Shown in pieces: positions 46,439 to 59,297 of a DNA stretch of 64,000 nt. The position numbers were made by a program, and so were the translations under genes. The notes beneath the pieces are model-generated. The model was not told the DNA's origin, searched no databases, and saw only the letters and a list, made by a program, of their open reading frames with translations. Every line of letters starts with the position of its first letter. Positions within the stretch are counted from its first letter, which is position 1. This DNA comes from Nageia nagi (lineage: Eukaryota; Pinophyta), in assembly GCA_050084985.1 (NCBI GenBank), contig JBITNC010000001.1, forward strand, positions 30,504,001 through 30,568,000, given 5' to 3'.

Positions 46439-47930
46439 AAAAAGAAAACCTCTCTAGATATATAAGAAGAAGAGAAAATTTGAGAGCAAATTCAAGATGT
46501 TCCTTCTTAAGATGATACCATACCGAACAACCCTTAACAAAAAGGGTGAGTACTAAATCTAACACTAATGAAGATATTGTAATTATCATTCCTTCTATTT
46601 TGGTATAAAGGTTAGATACCTCTCAGTAAGTGAAAAATTTTAATAAAATTGATAAATCTAACCAAGAATTGTTTGAGAAGATGAAAAACAAAGAATAAAA
46701 AATTCCTAGCCAAATCTAACTAGACACAATTGTAGATATTTAGAAGTAGGTACTTCAAATTTTAGCCAAATAGGTAGATCAATCTTCAAGATAAGCTTCT
46801 AATGTTCAAGGAATTTCTTTACAAGTTAGATTAGATAAAATCAACTAGATGGATAAGAGGAAAGTTATGATAACTGGCATGAACTTAATGGACACATATG
46901 TGGTCCTCCTAGAGAGAAAAGTATATAAGATTTAAAGGTAATAGGTTATGGTATATGAGAAAGAAATATTTCACTTAACATAGATTACCCTATTAAACAA
47001 GAAGATTTAGGACTTATAAGAGGTTGTAGATTCATGAAAATTGACAAAAGTTGTAGAAGAGAGAGAGGAAGAGCTCAAAATAAAAGGGATTGAGTTTAAT
47101 ATGAAAAATGATTATATAAGTATCTTAGAGCTTGAAATTGATTCATTAAAATCTTATTTGAATATCAGGGAGGCAAAAAATAAAATACTTGAAGATTAGA
47201 AGAAGAATATTTAGGATGAGTATGACTCTTGTACCAAGAAAAATGAAAACTTGAAGACTATAATGGAAAATTTGTCTAAAGAAAACATAAAATTATAAGA
47301 AATGTTAAAAACTCAAGCATAAACTATTGCCCAACATACACAGGCACCAATGCAGACATAATTACCAATTGAATCACTCAAACGTATTAAGTTATTGGGT
47401 AAGGTAGTTCCCATTTTAGATTTGTTACACTTTGTAGAGAGTATGTACTATATTATGATAAGTAGTTAGATAAATATAAAGCTATTTTTGACAAGAATAG
47501 AGTTGTAAAAATGGATAGTGAAAATTAAGAGATCACCAAGGTGATGAATCAAAAATAAGAAACCAATATAGATACTAATGATTCTCATGATCAAATTTTG
47601 GCTATGACATAAAAGGTGGCTTACTTGCGTGAGTTGATGTTATGCATAGAATAATGTATGAAGTCATTAATGTCAAAAATAAATTAAATGATGCCTTGAA
47701 GATTTTTAATAGAAATAATATGCCTCCCATATACAAAAAGATAATAGTGTTTATACACTTGAAGAGATGAAGGCATATAGAGATCAAGTAGAAAAGGTAG
47801 ATAACACTTTTGTATATTAGATAAAGATTAGTTAGAAGATATTTTCTAGAGGAAAACTATAAATATTACCTCCATTGAAGGAGAAGGGATTGAATATAGT
47901 AGATATTATTTTGTACTAGAGCCAATGATA
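46439..47930 (+). pseudogene. Charged coding remnant, possible continuation of region X
   Basis: Text after the LTR edge is Lys/Glu-rich on the + strand with long stretches whose only stops fit Gln/Arg codons. Examples are EQIQDVPS near 46,485, SNQELFEKMKNKE near 46,660, YISILELEIDSLKSYLNIRE near 47,115-47,175 and ENLKTIMENLSKENIKL near 47,250-47,300. The heptad pattern suggests a coiled coil. Region X (26.56-28.65 kb) also ends in Lys/Glu-rich text, and the two flank one LTR element, so they may be halves of one protein. This is inference; there is no overlapping homology to prove it. Confidence 0.5.
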
Positions 47931-48379
47931 ATTAAATGCAATTTTCTTCTTGATATCTTAACCATGATTTATTTATCATTATTCTTAAATGGTTGTGCGA
48001 TATGTTCATTTGCACTTCATGGACTATGAGAGATTATTAATAGTTAATTTGTATCTATAAAATGCTTGTAGAGTATTGTTACTTTGAATACCATATTTTA
48101 TTTGGTATGTATAAAATTAAACTATATGACCAGCTTGGATTCTTCTATAACAGATGCCTATGCTTGTATGGATAGTTATTTTTGATATTTGCACCACTAA
48201 CCTAGCATTTTAATTTTTCTTTAATTTTGCAAGTTTTGTTTTTGCACCTTTACTTTTATAAATCCTAGTATGATCCTAATAGGAATCAATCTTCTCTAGA
48301 AATAGATTTTTAATCTTAGAAATCATTCATAAAAAATATAACTATGACTTTGATACATGGGTGCATGTGAAAATTACCA
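47931..48379. other. Non-coding stretch before the + R1 gag
   Basis: No LTR, primer site or gene is recognised here. The 5' LTR of the + R1 copy should precede gag but is not visible, so that copy is probably 5'-truncated. Confidence 0.45.
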
Positions 48380-51110
48380 CATCTTAATCAATAATAAACA
48401 AAGAAGCAACTCATAGTACTTTATATTAGGAGAGATTTGTAGATAGCTTCAATAACTAGGCTAAGATAATAAATTAGAGGATCAATTTAGATAATACAGG
48501 TTATCAAACCCCTCCAAATCAATATCCTCCTATCACAACCGAAGAGGAGATTATTCCCATATTGAGTGATGATGAAATATCTAAGATCATGAGTTCCAAG
48601 GAGAATAAGAATAGATTCATCAAACTTCTTAATGGATTACCATTTGAGAAAAAAGGATATGCAGTTAATGCATTTAAATATGAAGAAGTGGTAAAATAAT
48701 ATAAGCTATGATATTAATAGGTATAAGGAGAATATTCCCCTAATGACATGACTCTTACACCTTGAAATACAAATTTGTAATTCTTTATGAATAGATCTGC
48801 TCCCATTCCAAATGTTTATTAATTTATACTTCTTGAAGTTGGTGTGGATACCCACATCAATGTGGGCACTAACCCTAGTGCTAGAACTAAGCCTCATATA
48901 GAGATAACTACTCCAATTTTGCTAATGATTTCTATGATGAATGTAGCTTAGGAAAATTAGCAAGTGATCATTGACATAATCAAAAACCTTAGTGAAAAGC
49001 TTGATTAACCTACTACATTTCAATATTTGATTCATTAGAAAGCTCAAATTGATCATTCATTTCTAGTTGATGATGATAATTATCCTATCATGTAGTTTGA
49101 ATAGAACAGAAAGAATGAAGAGGTTCCAAATATTGATGATCATACAAATATCATTTTTGAGGATGAATATAAATAGGAAGATCCTACAAAATATGAAGAA
49201 ACCAACAAGCTTCTAGCAAAAGTTGATACAAAACATCTAGATTGGTCAAAGGAAGATAACAAGATAAAAAAAAAAAAAATTCAGTTGATGATTAGGCTTT
49301 AGAAAATAAGAGTATTTTTGAAAAGATCAAATACTACAAATGGATATTTCATAATGTACAAAATGAGTATACAATTAAAAAATAATTCAGGTCAAAAATA
49401 AGTAACCAATTCACTATACTTACATAGATGAGAGGAAATATCAAGAAGAAGTATATAAACTACTTTCCCAAGCTACACAACCCATTCTCAAATGGAATCA
49501 AGAAGATAATGACATCAAATATTTAGAAGTTCTTAAATGTAATAGAGAAAATATGATATTCATGTCTCAAAATTAAGAGAGTGGTACATCTCAACCATAT
49601 TGCACAACATCATCCATGATAGGAATGATAAAATAGGAGATTTTGAAGTCTTTATTCATAGAAAATAAATGGTAACCTTTGAAGAAGGAAAACACTCCAA
49701 GGAAGATACTCCAATTTTCATCCCCCCTCTACCCTTAGAGAGTGTAGTACCTATGATAGATCAGGATAAAATTAATAGCATATAGCAACAAGTCAAGATA
49801 ATTTCCAAGTGCCAAGGATTTACTCCTCACTAAATTTAATACAATAATCCTTTATTCATGCAAATAAAAAATATGGTACTAATTTCTAATAAAGAGTTGA
49901 AATTTACAAAGTTTGATGGTACTACTAATCCATGTCTTCATGTATGTATTTTATCCAATGAACTATCTTTAACCACCTTGTATGAGGACTTGCATGCAAA
50001 TTTATTTCCCTTATCTCTAAAAGAATAAACTTCAAAATGGTTTAGAATGTTACCAAATGGTACTATTACTAGATTTGGAGAGTTAAAGAATGCCTTTTAT
50101 GATAATTTCTAACTTTGTATTGCAAATAAGTTACATTTGGTGACTTGTTGAATATAAGACAAAGAAAAGAATAGTCTATCAAAAAATTTATCAAATTTTG
50201 GATCAAAAATGCTAATTAGATTTTTATAAATGATGATATGAAGATCATGGCCTTCCTAGAGGCACTCCAACCAAATTTTGTAACAAATTATTTTGATTAT
50301 CAAAAGTTTCCTCTTGATGCATTTTTATAGGTATTATTGGAAAATGAATAATTTAATATGAGATATGGATATTGGAAACATGAATCAAAGAAAAAATGGG
50401 ATAAATCATCCCCTGAACCTCAACATCATAATAAAAAGAAACATTCTTATGAAGCACCAATAGTGGAAAAAGTGGAATAGGTACAACCACCTATGGTGAA
50501 ATCAATTCAGGTTGAAATCATTGATAAAGAAGAAAAAATAGTTTACATATAATATAACAAATTCCCTAGATGAAAATTTACACCTATCTATGATGATATT
50601 TATGAGGTCAACAGATTTGATCAAACATAAGTTATTGGTTCCATCACCTAAGTCTACAACTCAACCATCCTTTATAGTAGGAGTACCAAAGGAGTGTAAA
50701 TCAAATGATTTTTACAAATATTACCTATAATGAAGGCATGAAACAATGTAATATTTGATAATAGTCAACAAGATTAAGGAGCTAATTGATCAAAAGAAGG
50801 TTTCTTTTTTGGAGCCAAAGTTAGCCAATTAGAAAAAGCCATTGACAGGTCCTAAGCATGAGAAGAAAAAGACTATGGTCATCTTCAACAATCCATTTCT
50901 AAATTTCATCAAAGCTAAGTCATCAAACATAAATACCAACTTTATGAGTACTCTTCCTTCACCTCGATAGAAAGGTACATATTGTTATTCTTACTCTTAT
51001 CATTTATAGTTTTTCAACATGTATATAGGAGTATAGGTGTCTTTATTTTAGTTTTGTGGCAAAATTCCTCATAGATCCTCATTTTCATGCTAGGATGCAA
51101 TTCACTAATC
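48380..51110 (+). pseudogene. R1 gag, plus copy
   Basis: N-terminal text EATHSTLY, ERFVDSFNN and QTPPNQYPPITTEEEIIPIL, then SDDEISKIMSSKENKNRFIK and LLNGLPFEKKGYAVNAFKYE (48,540-48,700), leads to a repeat-like segment VGVDTHINVGTNPSARTKP (about 48,840-48,895). The capsid domain (49,880-50,340) has KFTKFDGTTNPCLHV, LYEDLHANLFPLSLKE, SKWFRMLPNGTITRFGELKN and AFYDNF, matching the retrotransposon gag fold pattern. The C-terminal segment (50,560-50,760) has LHLSMMIFMRS and FIVGVPKECKSNDFYKYYL. No protease or RT follows within the next 2 kb. Confidence 0.8.
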
Positions 51111-51243
51111 GAAAATATTCACCATACTAGGAGAATTTGTTAGCCAAAAGGATTCATACCCCCATATAATTCTATAGCTTCATATGGGCACTAACCTTAG
51201 CATGTGCATTGGTTTTCCTACCAAATTTTAGAAAATATAATAG

Positions 51244-51377
51244 TATATTTATGTTGTTTATCTCTTGTTATTGGTTATAGCCTATACCTTATTTGGATTT
51301 GTCATCATAGTATATTTATGTTTTCTATCTCTTATTATGGGTTATAGCTTATACCTTATTTGGATTTGTCATCATAT
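51244..51377. repeat. 67-bp tandem duplication
   Basis: Two direct copies (51,244-51,310 and 51,311-51,377) of 'tatatttatgtt..atctcttgttat..ttggatttgtcatcata', differing at only a few positions. It is a recent duplication in the post-gag spacer. Confidence 0.92.
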
Positions 51378-53029
51378 ACCAAGAAAAACTTAGCCTAGTT
51401 TATCTTGACAAATTTTACACTTAATACCATCTATTAGTTCCTTAACTTTTCCACTTAATACCACTCTTATATATATAACAAAGTTGTACAAGTCATGGTA
51501 GATCTTGGAAATAATATAAGGTTCCCATGCATAATGATGACCTTGCATCATCTTATATACTACCCATATTAGTCCAAGTAGAAACACCACATGATTCTTG
51601 TATGGATACATAATGATATTAATGCATTATGTTATAACCAATCACACCCACCTAAATATCTTCATCTTTCTCTTGAAAGCATCATGAAAGAAGGCACCCT
51701 TTTTCCACTCATGATACTCTTAAAACCATGTAAGCCAATTGGATGAATTTTTGCATTGGTCATCCATTATCCCCTAATCAAAGAAAATAGGTCAAAGGCA
51801 CCTATAAAATCCTATGAATATCCTTAGGACCTATAGTAATCTCCCCAATAAGAAGATGGATTGTGTTGGTCCTTTTGTACCATATCTCTAGAAGGGCCAT
51901 GAGTATCTCCTTATCAACTCAAATGAATGTTGTATGGAGGAGTCATCCCATACCAACATGCAAAAGTACACCCATCTCCTCCAAGATCTTATCCTTCATA
52001 ACCAAGCATGTCTTCTAGCTTTGAGATATATGCTCAAGCTCTATGAGAAATTATTGATACTCTAAGCATAAAATGATAAGGTAAGCATTAGTTTCAATAT
52101 AATTTTTAATAAAATAAATGAACTAAAATTTTATTCATACATTTTTAGTACATATTAATCAATAACATAGCTATTTGTATGCCTTCCCATCATAGAATCC
52201 ACTCTACCGCACCAGTGCCTATGCTAATGTTAGCTCTCATGCTAAGGTTCCTAAGCCTTTTTTTAAAAAAAGTTGGGGAAAAAATCCCCTTACCCCTATA
52301 ATTTCATAAAATCATGATTTTTCATCCTACAACCTGCTCCAAATGTAAAAATGACTAGGCCCTAACTATCAAAATCCTAGCTCAAGAAACCCCATGATTT
52401 TACCTAGCTCCCTCATTCTACATGTGAAATTCATGAAATAAAGAAATAAAAGGATTTAAAAACACCTACCACATGCATAGAAATCTTATTGTATCATAAG
52501 AGGTAAGCCCTATGCTTCTCTTTCTCTGTAATCTTCATCCTAGAATGTAAAATTAGGTCAAAACTATAGAAAAACCTATGAAAATAGACCAAATTTATAC
52601 AATTAGTAAACTTAATCACTTACCTTGCAATGTTGATCACCCATAAGGCTCCATGTCATCTAGGAGAGCTTACTCAACTCCTTTTAGACTAGATCTCAAA
52701 TCCCAAATAGTGAAAGTGATAAATAAGTCACTATCTAGCCTATTTAACACCAAATTAGGATACATTCAACAAGGCATGCATTAATTGATGACCATCTCTC
52801 ACCTTTCATATATTCAAAATATGTTTTTCCTACCCCTTAACATATTCAAGTCAAGTGTTGAAAAGCTCCAAACCTAAAATCACAAAGGATCCTTGCATTC
52901 ATGCTCACCTTAGCACTTGTACTTGCTCCTAATACTTGTGCTATCATTCATTGGTATTCACAACCTTAGTCCAAATTTCACAAGCCCTCTAGCTACATGT
53001 GGTCTAAAAAACTATTATAAGATTAACAT
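51378..53029 (+). other. R1 post-gag spacer, plus copy
   Basis: No pol motif was found on either strand. The left part aligns with the minus copy's spacer (42.9-42.3 kb). The sequence at 52,200-52,245 ('cctatgctaatgttagctct', 'catgctaaggttcctaag') repeats a short motif also found in R1 gag (44,885-44,935). Confidence 0.5.
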
Positions 53030-54161
53030 ATTTTGGAGAATCAAGTTTTTACAAGAATGAATGGACATCCAATCAACTTGAATGATGCATTTCTTGCATG
53101 TTCATTCTTGGGTTGAACCCATATATCATAAAATCAAGCACTCTATCATATGATATCAGGTATGAAAATATCATTTCTAGAATCATATATCATAGTATAG
53201 TTAGAAGCTTTCACAATATAAGCATATGTTGCAAAATCACCAACATGCTTATTGAAGCTAGCATGGATGTTGAGAAATAAAGGCATTAATTAGGTCAAAT
53301 CACAACATAACAACATAATGGGTAAGTAACAGGGAGTATTCCTAACCTTATCTCTACTCTCCTTTAATCATTTACATGATTGGGGAATATTCAAACCAAT
53401 CATTACTGAGTCATGTTTTTGGTTGGGTCTCAACTAACCATCAATTTTAATCACATCTAGGAATGGGGCATGTATCTCATGATGATGATTACATCTCATA
53501 TCAATATATAAGAATGGGACATGTACCTCATGGCAATGAATGAATTATCACATAACATGGTTGACAAATATTCAAATTGATAATATCTTTGAGTCACCTT
53601 TGTCAATTGGATCTTAACTAATTGTCACCATATTGCTCTTTCGCATGCACCCCATGATGATGCTAACATATATGGTTCTATTTGCATGTTTTCCATCTAC
53701 AAATAGGGCTTGTACACCATGACTATGTGGAAACACCTTTTTCATGATTTCTTATGGATTCATCTAAGAATAAAATATTGAGTATTTCTATATTTAGTAT
53801 TTACATAATGATGTATGTATATTATATTAATTTCATCTTCACTCCATTATTGCTATATCATTTGATAAAATGCTATATGTTCTCTCTTACTATGTATTGT
53901 TATATCTTTTATGAGTTAAAAATCATATATGTACTTGGAAGTGTTTGCCTTTCATTTTCATGTTCATTCTTTTCTACTAGTTGATTCTACTACATGCAAG
54001 CCATTACATCTCACAAGTAAGGCAAAGAGAGGGAAATATACATCATCAAATCCTTTATAATTGAGATAGCTAATCTAGGGAAGTGTCAAATTTTTTCCTC
54101 TTTACTTTTACTTCCTTTGCAAGCATAATGTCATTTCAAGATTCAATTTCATTATACCTAC
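53030..54161 (+). mobile_element. R1 3' internal region with minisatellite, plus copy
   Basis: Reverse-complement homologue of 33,109-34,310. Units 'CATCTAGGAATGGGGCATGTA-CTCATGATGATG' recur at about 53,455, 53,505 and, more diverged, 53,640 and 53,695. Frames at 53,098-53,280 and 53,754-53,984 lie in it and lack support. Confidence 0.75.
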
Positions 54162-54170
54162 AAAGGGGGA
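54162..54170 (+). promoter_or_regulatory. R1 polypurine tract
   Basis: AAAGGGGGA sits six bases before the TG of the 3' LTR. The minus copy has an equivalent purine tract at 33,126-33,113. Confidence 0.7.
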
Positions 54171-54176
54171 ATTTTT

Positions 54177-54968
54177 TGAAACCTAAAAGTGGTCCCTTTA
54201 ATATGGTCCCACTTTGGTGGAAATTTACATATATATCATAATCATATTTAGTCACATTTAATCATATTTTACCTTATTATCAAATATTTCTCAGGTTGTA
54301 TTTTTATGTTTTATGTTATGTACATTGGGATGACTACTACCTTTATAGAAAAGGTCAAATGGTGAATCATGCTTGATATAAATATAAGTATCTCTAACAT
54401 AGGGAGAGCATTTCAAGATTACATCTTGATAGTTTGTACCCTACTCTTGGTTGTTTCTAAATATTACCTATTGGTATTGGAATCTTGTTACCACTTGAGC
54501 GAATATCTATTATCTACATTTGTGATCATATGCTCAGTTTGATTTGTTGTCATCTTTGCTATTATCAATTCTTGTTGGTGAGCCTCATTCTTTAGGAATG
54601 TTAGTTCTTGTGTCTACATTGATCTCTTTGAGATAAGCACTTGTGTTAGTGTTTCTTCTACATTTTTCTTTGGGGTTCATAAAGTAAGGTGATCACTCTT
54701 CAAAAACTTCATTTTTTATATCCTTAACCTTGACATAGGTAAAGATATACAAGTATTTATCTTTCACTTGATTCCTTTATATTTAGTGCATGTAGTTACA
54801 TTTTACATCTGATATCAATGTAATTTCATTATTTTATTACTGCACTGTTGAATTACTTTATTCATGTATATTAAGTTCAATTAGCTTATATAATTCATAC
54901 AATAAAATGTATATGTAGTTTTAGTTCATTTAGAGGTGAACCTAGGTGTACCAAAACACATATCAACA
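54177..54968 (+). mobile_element. R1 3' LTR, plus copy
   Basis: 792 bp, TGAAACCTAAAAGTGGTCCC...CACATATCAACA, with TG and CA intact. Aligns along its length with the reverse complement of the LTRs at 28,654-29,478 and 45,684-46,438. Confidence 0.88.
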
Positions 54969-55029
54969 TGTAGATTTTAGAAATATTAATAATTATTACT
55001 CAAATTATAATTATCCTCTACCCAAAATA

Positions 55030-55200
55030 AGTAATAGGAAACTCATCTAGGACATCCTTCCTAGATGATTTCTTAGAATTCAATCAAATCATAGTTCACA
55101 AAGAAGATATATTCAAAATAGCATTCACTACCCATTAGGAAAAATTTGAATCCTCAATAATACCTTTTGGGATATATAATGTAGGTGTTACATAACCCTA
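55030..55200 (+). pseudogene. Ty3/gypsy RT fragment
   Basis: Text FLDDFLEFNQIIVHKEDIFK, IAFTTH, EKFESSIIPFGIYNVGVT matches the GFSGYNQI..KTAFTTPWGTF..MPFGLxNAGATFQ palm region of RT. Nothing of the catalytic YxDD or other domains follows. It starts about 60 bases after the R1 LTR end, so R1 probably inserted into or beside an older element. Confidence 0.75.
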
Positions 55201-56230
55201 GTTTGTCAAAAGAAGAACATGATATAAAGGTTGTTGCTATTTTTGAAGCTCAAGAAATTGATTACTTTCAAAAGTCTAATGAGAAACAATAATTATAGTT
55301 TATGTTGGAATTTATTGATAAACTTGAACATGAAATAATACATAGGATTGAATCATTTTTTCCACTAAAAGAGGATGAATTTAGAAGGGAAAAAGAAAAT
55401 AAACTAACCTCTCAAAATAAAAATGCACCACCACAAACCCCACCACCATCCCTAAAGACCAATATACTTGTAGGGACATAATGCATCCTAATTATTCTAA
55501 AAATCCAAAAATTTAAATTTTAGACTTAAATTTTTTATTAGTTTAAACACTTGAAATATATAGGAATAGATTCATACAATCCACATGAGGTTGTTAATGT
55601 TGCTAGCTAGTTAACATCCATATGAAAAGATTGGATAAAGTTTGAATTATCCAACCTTGATTACATCTATTTTGGTGTTCACTTTACAAAGCTCATTCTA
55701 TTGAGAAGATGCCTTAAATGCAAACCCACCATTTCTATTTCAAAAATTGTGTAATAAACATGGCATATTGGTTTCCTACTTAGGGCCCATATCACTTGAG
55801 AGAATGTGCATCCACTAGGTTATATATCCTCACTTGATGATAACCCTCTAACTCACAAGAGTAGATAACTTGTCCTAGACAAACTTCCTTATGAAAGGGA
55901 AATGTCATCACCTATGGAATAATTGCATTACTCCTATATGCTTAATTACAAGTAGTATGAATACTAAATTACCTTCACCTAGTAACCATAGTTTTATCAA
56001 TTACTATCCTCATTTGACACCCTATCAAGGATATGAGACACTAGCCTTCCCATATGTATTGACTAGGCTCACCATGGAAACTAGCATCCGCATGCCCATA
56101 TCTTGGGGATCCATGAGTATCAAAACAATACCCTTGAGTGGTTTGTATAGTCTAATTAATTTTAATAATATTATAAAAGAAAAAAACCTCCCATTACCAA
56201 ATGAAATCATATTGTAAGGAGGAAGACTCA
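55201..56230 (+). pseudogene. Unrecognised decayed coding stretch
   Basis: Open text includes EHDIKVVAIFEAQEIDYFQK (about 55,215-55,275), FIDKLEHEIIHRIESFFPLK (about 55,310-55,370) and a 108-codon frame at 55,891-56,217 (with PHLTPYQGYETLAFPYVLTR). Pro-rich text lies at 55,430-55,460. No domain is recognised. It may be gag or linker of the element that supplied the RT fragment. Confidence 0.35.
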
Positions 56231-59200
56231 AAAAAGCTTATTTAAGATTTACAAATATCCCATATGCATGGTATTGCATAATTAATATCACTTTATAAAA
56301 TTTCTCATTATTTGATAATGTGCCTTGAGATGACATAAAGACAACTACTGCTATAAAGGGAGTGTAGCATGAAGTGGTCCATACTTCAAGGAATATTCGT
56401 TTAGAACTTTGTTTAGTAGGGAAGGTTCAACTAATGAATATTCTACATCGTATTTAGTACAAAATCCATCCAAAATTTTGTTTTTGGTCAAATAAATTCC
56501 TTAGGGTATATTTTTCCTTCTTAGCATTCATTTGATGTTAATCCTTTTTCCTTGTTTGACTATCAAGTGTTCTCAAGTGTTCCCATAAGATATCAAACTA
56601 TCCCATTAGTTTCCAATTGATCCCATTCATTTCCACTTTGATCTCAAAGATCCCTAACATTTCCTAATTTATTCCAAACCTTAATTTGGAACCATACTTC
56701 TAAGTTGGGATCTTTTCCAATCTATTGGGTTTTATTAGGATTATTGACCTTATCAATTTCCAATTTTGTGAATAGACTTGGTCAACAATAATTTTTGATT
56801 TCATTTAAGTCACATACTATATTTATGTTATGAAAACTCGATGGTATTGTTAATCATATTCATTTTCAACATGTATCCATTATTGTCTAAATAAAATATG
56901 AGAAATAAGATACATTTAATTAATAAGATACATCTATTTATTAACTACAAAATCTCAACTAACTAATCTCATAAAACCATTTATCCATTAATGAAAACTT
57001 CCTAAAAACTACCTTTCATTAAATATTACAAACACAAGTTAATACTAAGGGAGTAACAATAATTACAAATGATCTTAAGATACAAATAGGATCATAACAT
57101 CACTAAAGTATAAATAGATCCTATTTACAAGTCATAACAAAACAAATTGATCATCAAGACAACTTTGCTTCATGATAGAAATACCTCCATCAATCTTCAA
57201 TACATCTTTGATGAGTCTTCATCTTCTTTGGTTGAGCTTCTTTCCAAGGTTTAATTTAAAATTGAGTTGAGTACTAGGAATGATATAAAGTTTGAGGATT
57301 AGGATATCCCTCTTTTAAATTTGACCATAATGCAAATGATACACAATATCTTATTCTTTTAAAATCCTTCCATGGACCTCAAGAGGTTTTTAAGTCCTCC
57401 TTTCCTTGGTCACATGCACTAAAACATTTATTCTTCTGCTTAAATATAATGAAGTTTGAAATTCACACTATAAATACTTGAAATACTTCTTAGGCATTGA
57501 ATAATGTTACATAAATTTGAACAAGATTTTAATAATAATTTTATGATTTGAGAAGAGTAAAAGCACAAAATATTATACTAATAATGTATTAACCCCTTGT
57601 TAATAATATAAAAATGAATTAAACATCATATTTGTTAAATCAAATACAAATGAAAACTTCAATATACTATCAAATATTATGAATAGAATATGCCAAAAAT
57701 CATTTAATGAATATAAAGTAGCCATGGGTAAGAACCAAACTCTATATCATTTGATTAGCATTCTCTATTTGTGGGAAGCAAAATTTAAGAAAAAATAGAA
57801 GTGATCCATCAAAACATAGTTGAAAAAGATTTCACCTTAGAAATTATTGTTGTGAATGTATAGAGCTTATAAATCATTAGACAACTAGGAAGTTGTAATG
57901 AATACACTTAATATAAAGCCAAACTCTACATCCTTTACCAACATTCTGCTAGAGTATATCACTAAGTAATTGCATGAAGTCAATATGGGGATTCAACAAA
58001 GAGTAGAAAAAAAAATGTTATGTTGATAGTGCCTTAATAGCAATTTGCAATACATAAGGGCTAGAGACATGTTTGATATTAACTTTTAGGAGACAAGATT
58101 TATGGAAATAATACACACAATAAAAATATTTGAAAGGAAGTGCATCATTTATGATTAGGATCAATTTTTAAATCCTTTACCAATGTTTTTCAATGTGTAC
58201 CATCAAAGAAGCACATGAAGAATATATGGAGGATCATCATTAATTACTATGGTTGCAAAAGTTTATATGTAACTATTACATAGAGCTTATAGATCATTTG
58301 AAAACTATTTACATGGATTGAAAATGATATTATATCATGTGAAAAATGGGTTATTTGATAGGACATTGGGGCTTTTAATATAAGCACAATACGTAGGTGT
58401 AAACATCAAACACTAAAATCTATTTAAATGCATGTACCATCATGGAATATTAAATGAAGATTTAGAAATACATTAAAATGTATTTGAAATGATTTCAATT
58501 TGAATATTATGGTTGTGAATTATTTACAAATAAAAGTGTATTTGAGAATGCAAATAAATGAATACCTACAATCCCAAAAGAATATTTATAAATTTTGAGC
58601 TAAAAGATAGCAATTTATAACAAGATAATCTGATATAGAAGATAATGAATAATTAGAATCAAAATGATATTGCCAAACAAGACTAAGTTTGTGTACTTAT
58701 CTCATGGAATGTACCTAATATCAATGAATGAGAGGTAATGATAAAGCTCCAACAACCAATAGATTTTACACTCAAATTCATGGAGCAAGATGATCTAGAA
58801 AGAGGGTTGTGGGTGTTATATTACATGCTTGGAAGGAGCATCAATAGTCTATTTTCATCTATAGAGGGGCATTGGAAATCTTTGTTAGACTATATTCTAT
58901 TCCAAACCAACCTTATGCCTCCACATGAACTCTCGATGATCTTAGTTTTGATATTCAAATAGGCTAACAATCATCAAGATGCTCACGTAAGGAAGTACAA
59001 AAACCCAACCTTGAATGGTGATGTTAAGAGACACCTAAAGGATTTCCATCATCAAGACTATATATGGGATCATGTATCTCCTTTATGTGGACTTACTATT
59101 ATATCCCTATTTATATAGATAATAATATGACCTACTCCTTAGGTTGATGTGTACCTACATAAATAAGAATATAGTAAGTCAATGATATATATTGATCATA

Positions 59201-59285
59201 TCTAAAATAGCATTAATACTCTTGAACTAGATGTGTATAAGTGTATGTGTATTAAATTAAATTCATATGTTAATTTTAGGTGTAT
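56231..59285. other. AT-rich stretch without a recognisable gene
   Basis: I see no family motif. A short irregular repeat of 'tcccatt..tttcca' words lies at 56,570-56,660. The 74-codon + frame at 58,738-58,962 is isolated. From the purine tract at 59,286-59,297 leftward this could contain the 3' LTR of the minus Tat fragment, but I found no second copy to define it. Confidence 0.45.
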
Positions 59286-59297
59286 AATAGATGCCCC
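59286..59297 (-). promoter_or_regulatory. Polypurine-like tract of the 60-kb Tat fragment
   Basis: On the minus strand CCAAAGTGGGGC is followed by ATCTATTATACACCTAAAA. It resembles the R1 junction AAAAGGGGGCATCTATTAAAGCCTAAAA at 33.1 kb, so it is likely a polypurine tract next to a 3' LTR start. Confidence 0.5.

Larger units (their letters stand above)
48380..54968 (+). mobile_element. R1 gag-only LTR element, plus copy (5'-truncated)
   Basis: gag (48.38-51.11 kb), a non-coding spacer (51.11-53.03), a 3' region with minisatellite (53.03-54.16), a polypurine tract (54,162-54,170) and a 3' LTR (54,177-54,968). It is an inverted relative of the minus copy at 28.65-46.44 kb with the same parts and the same absence of pol. 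Confidence 0.75.
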
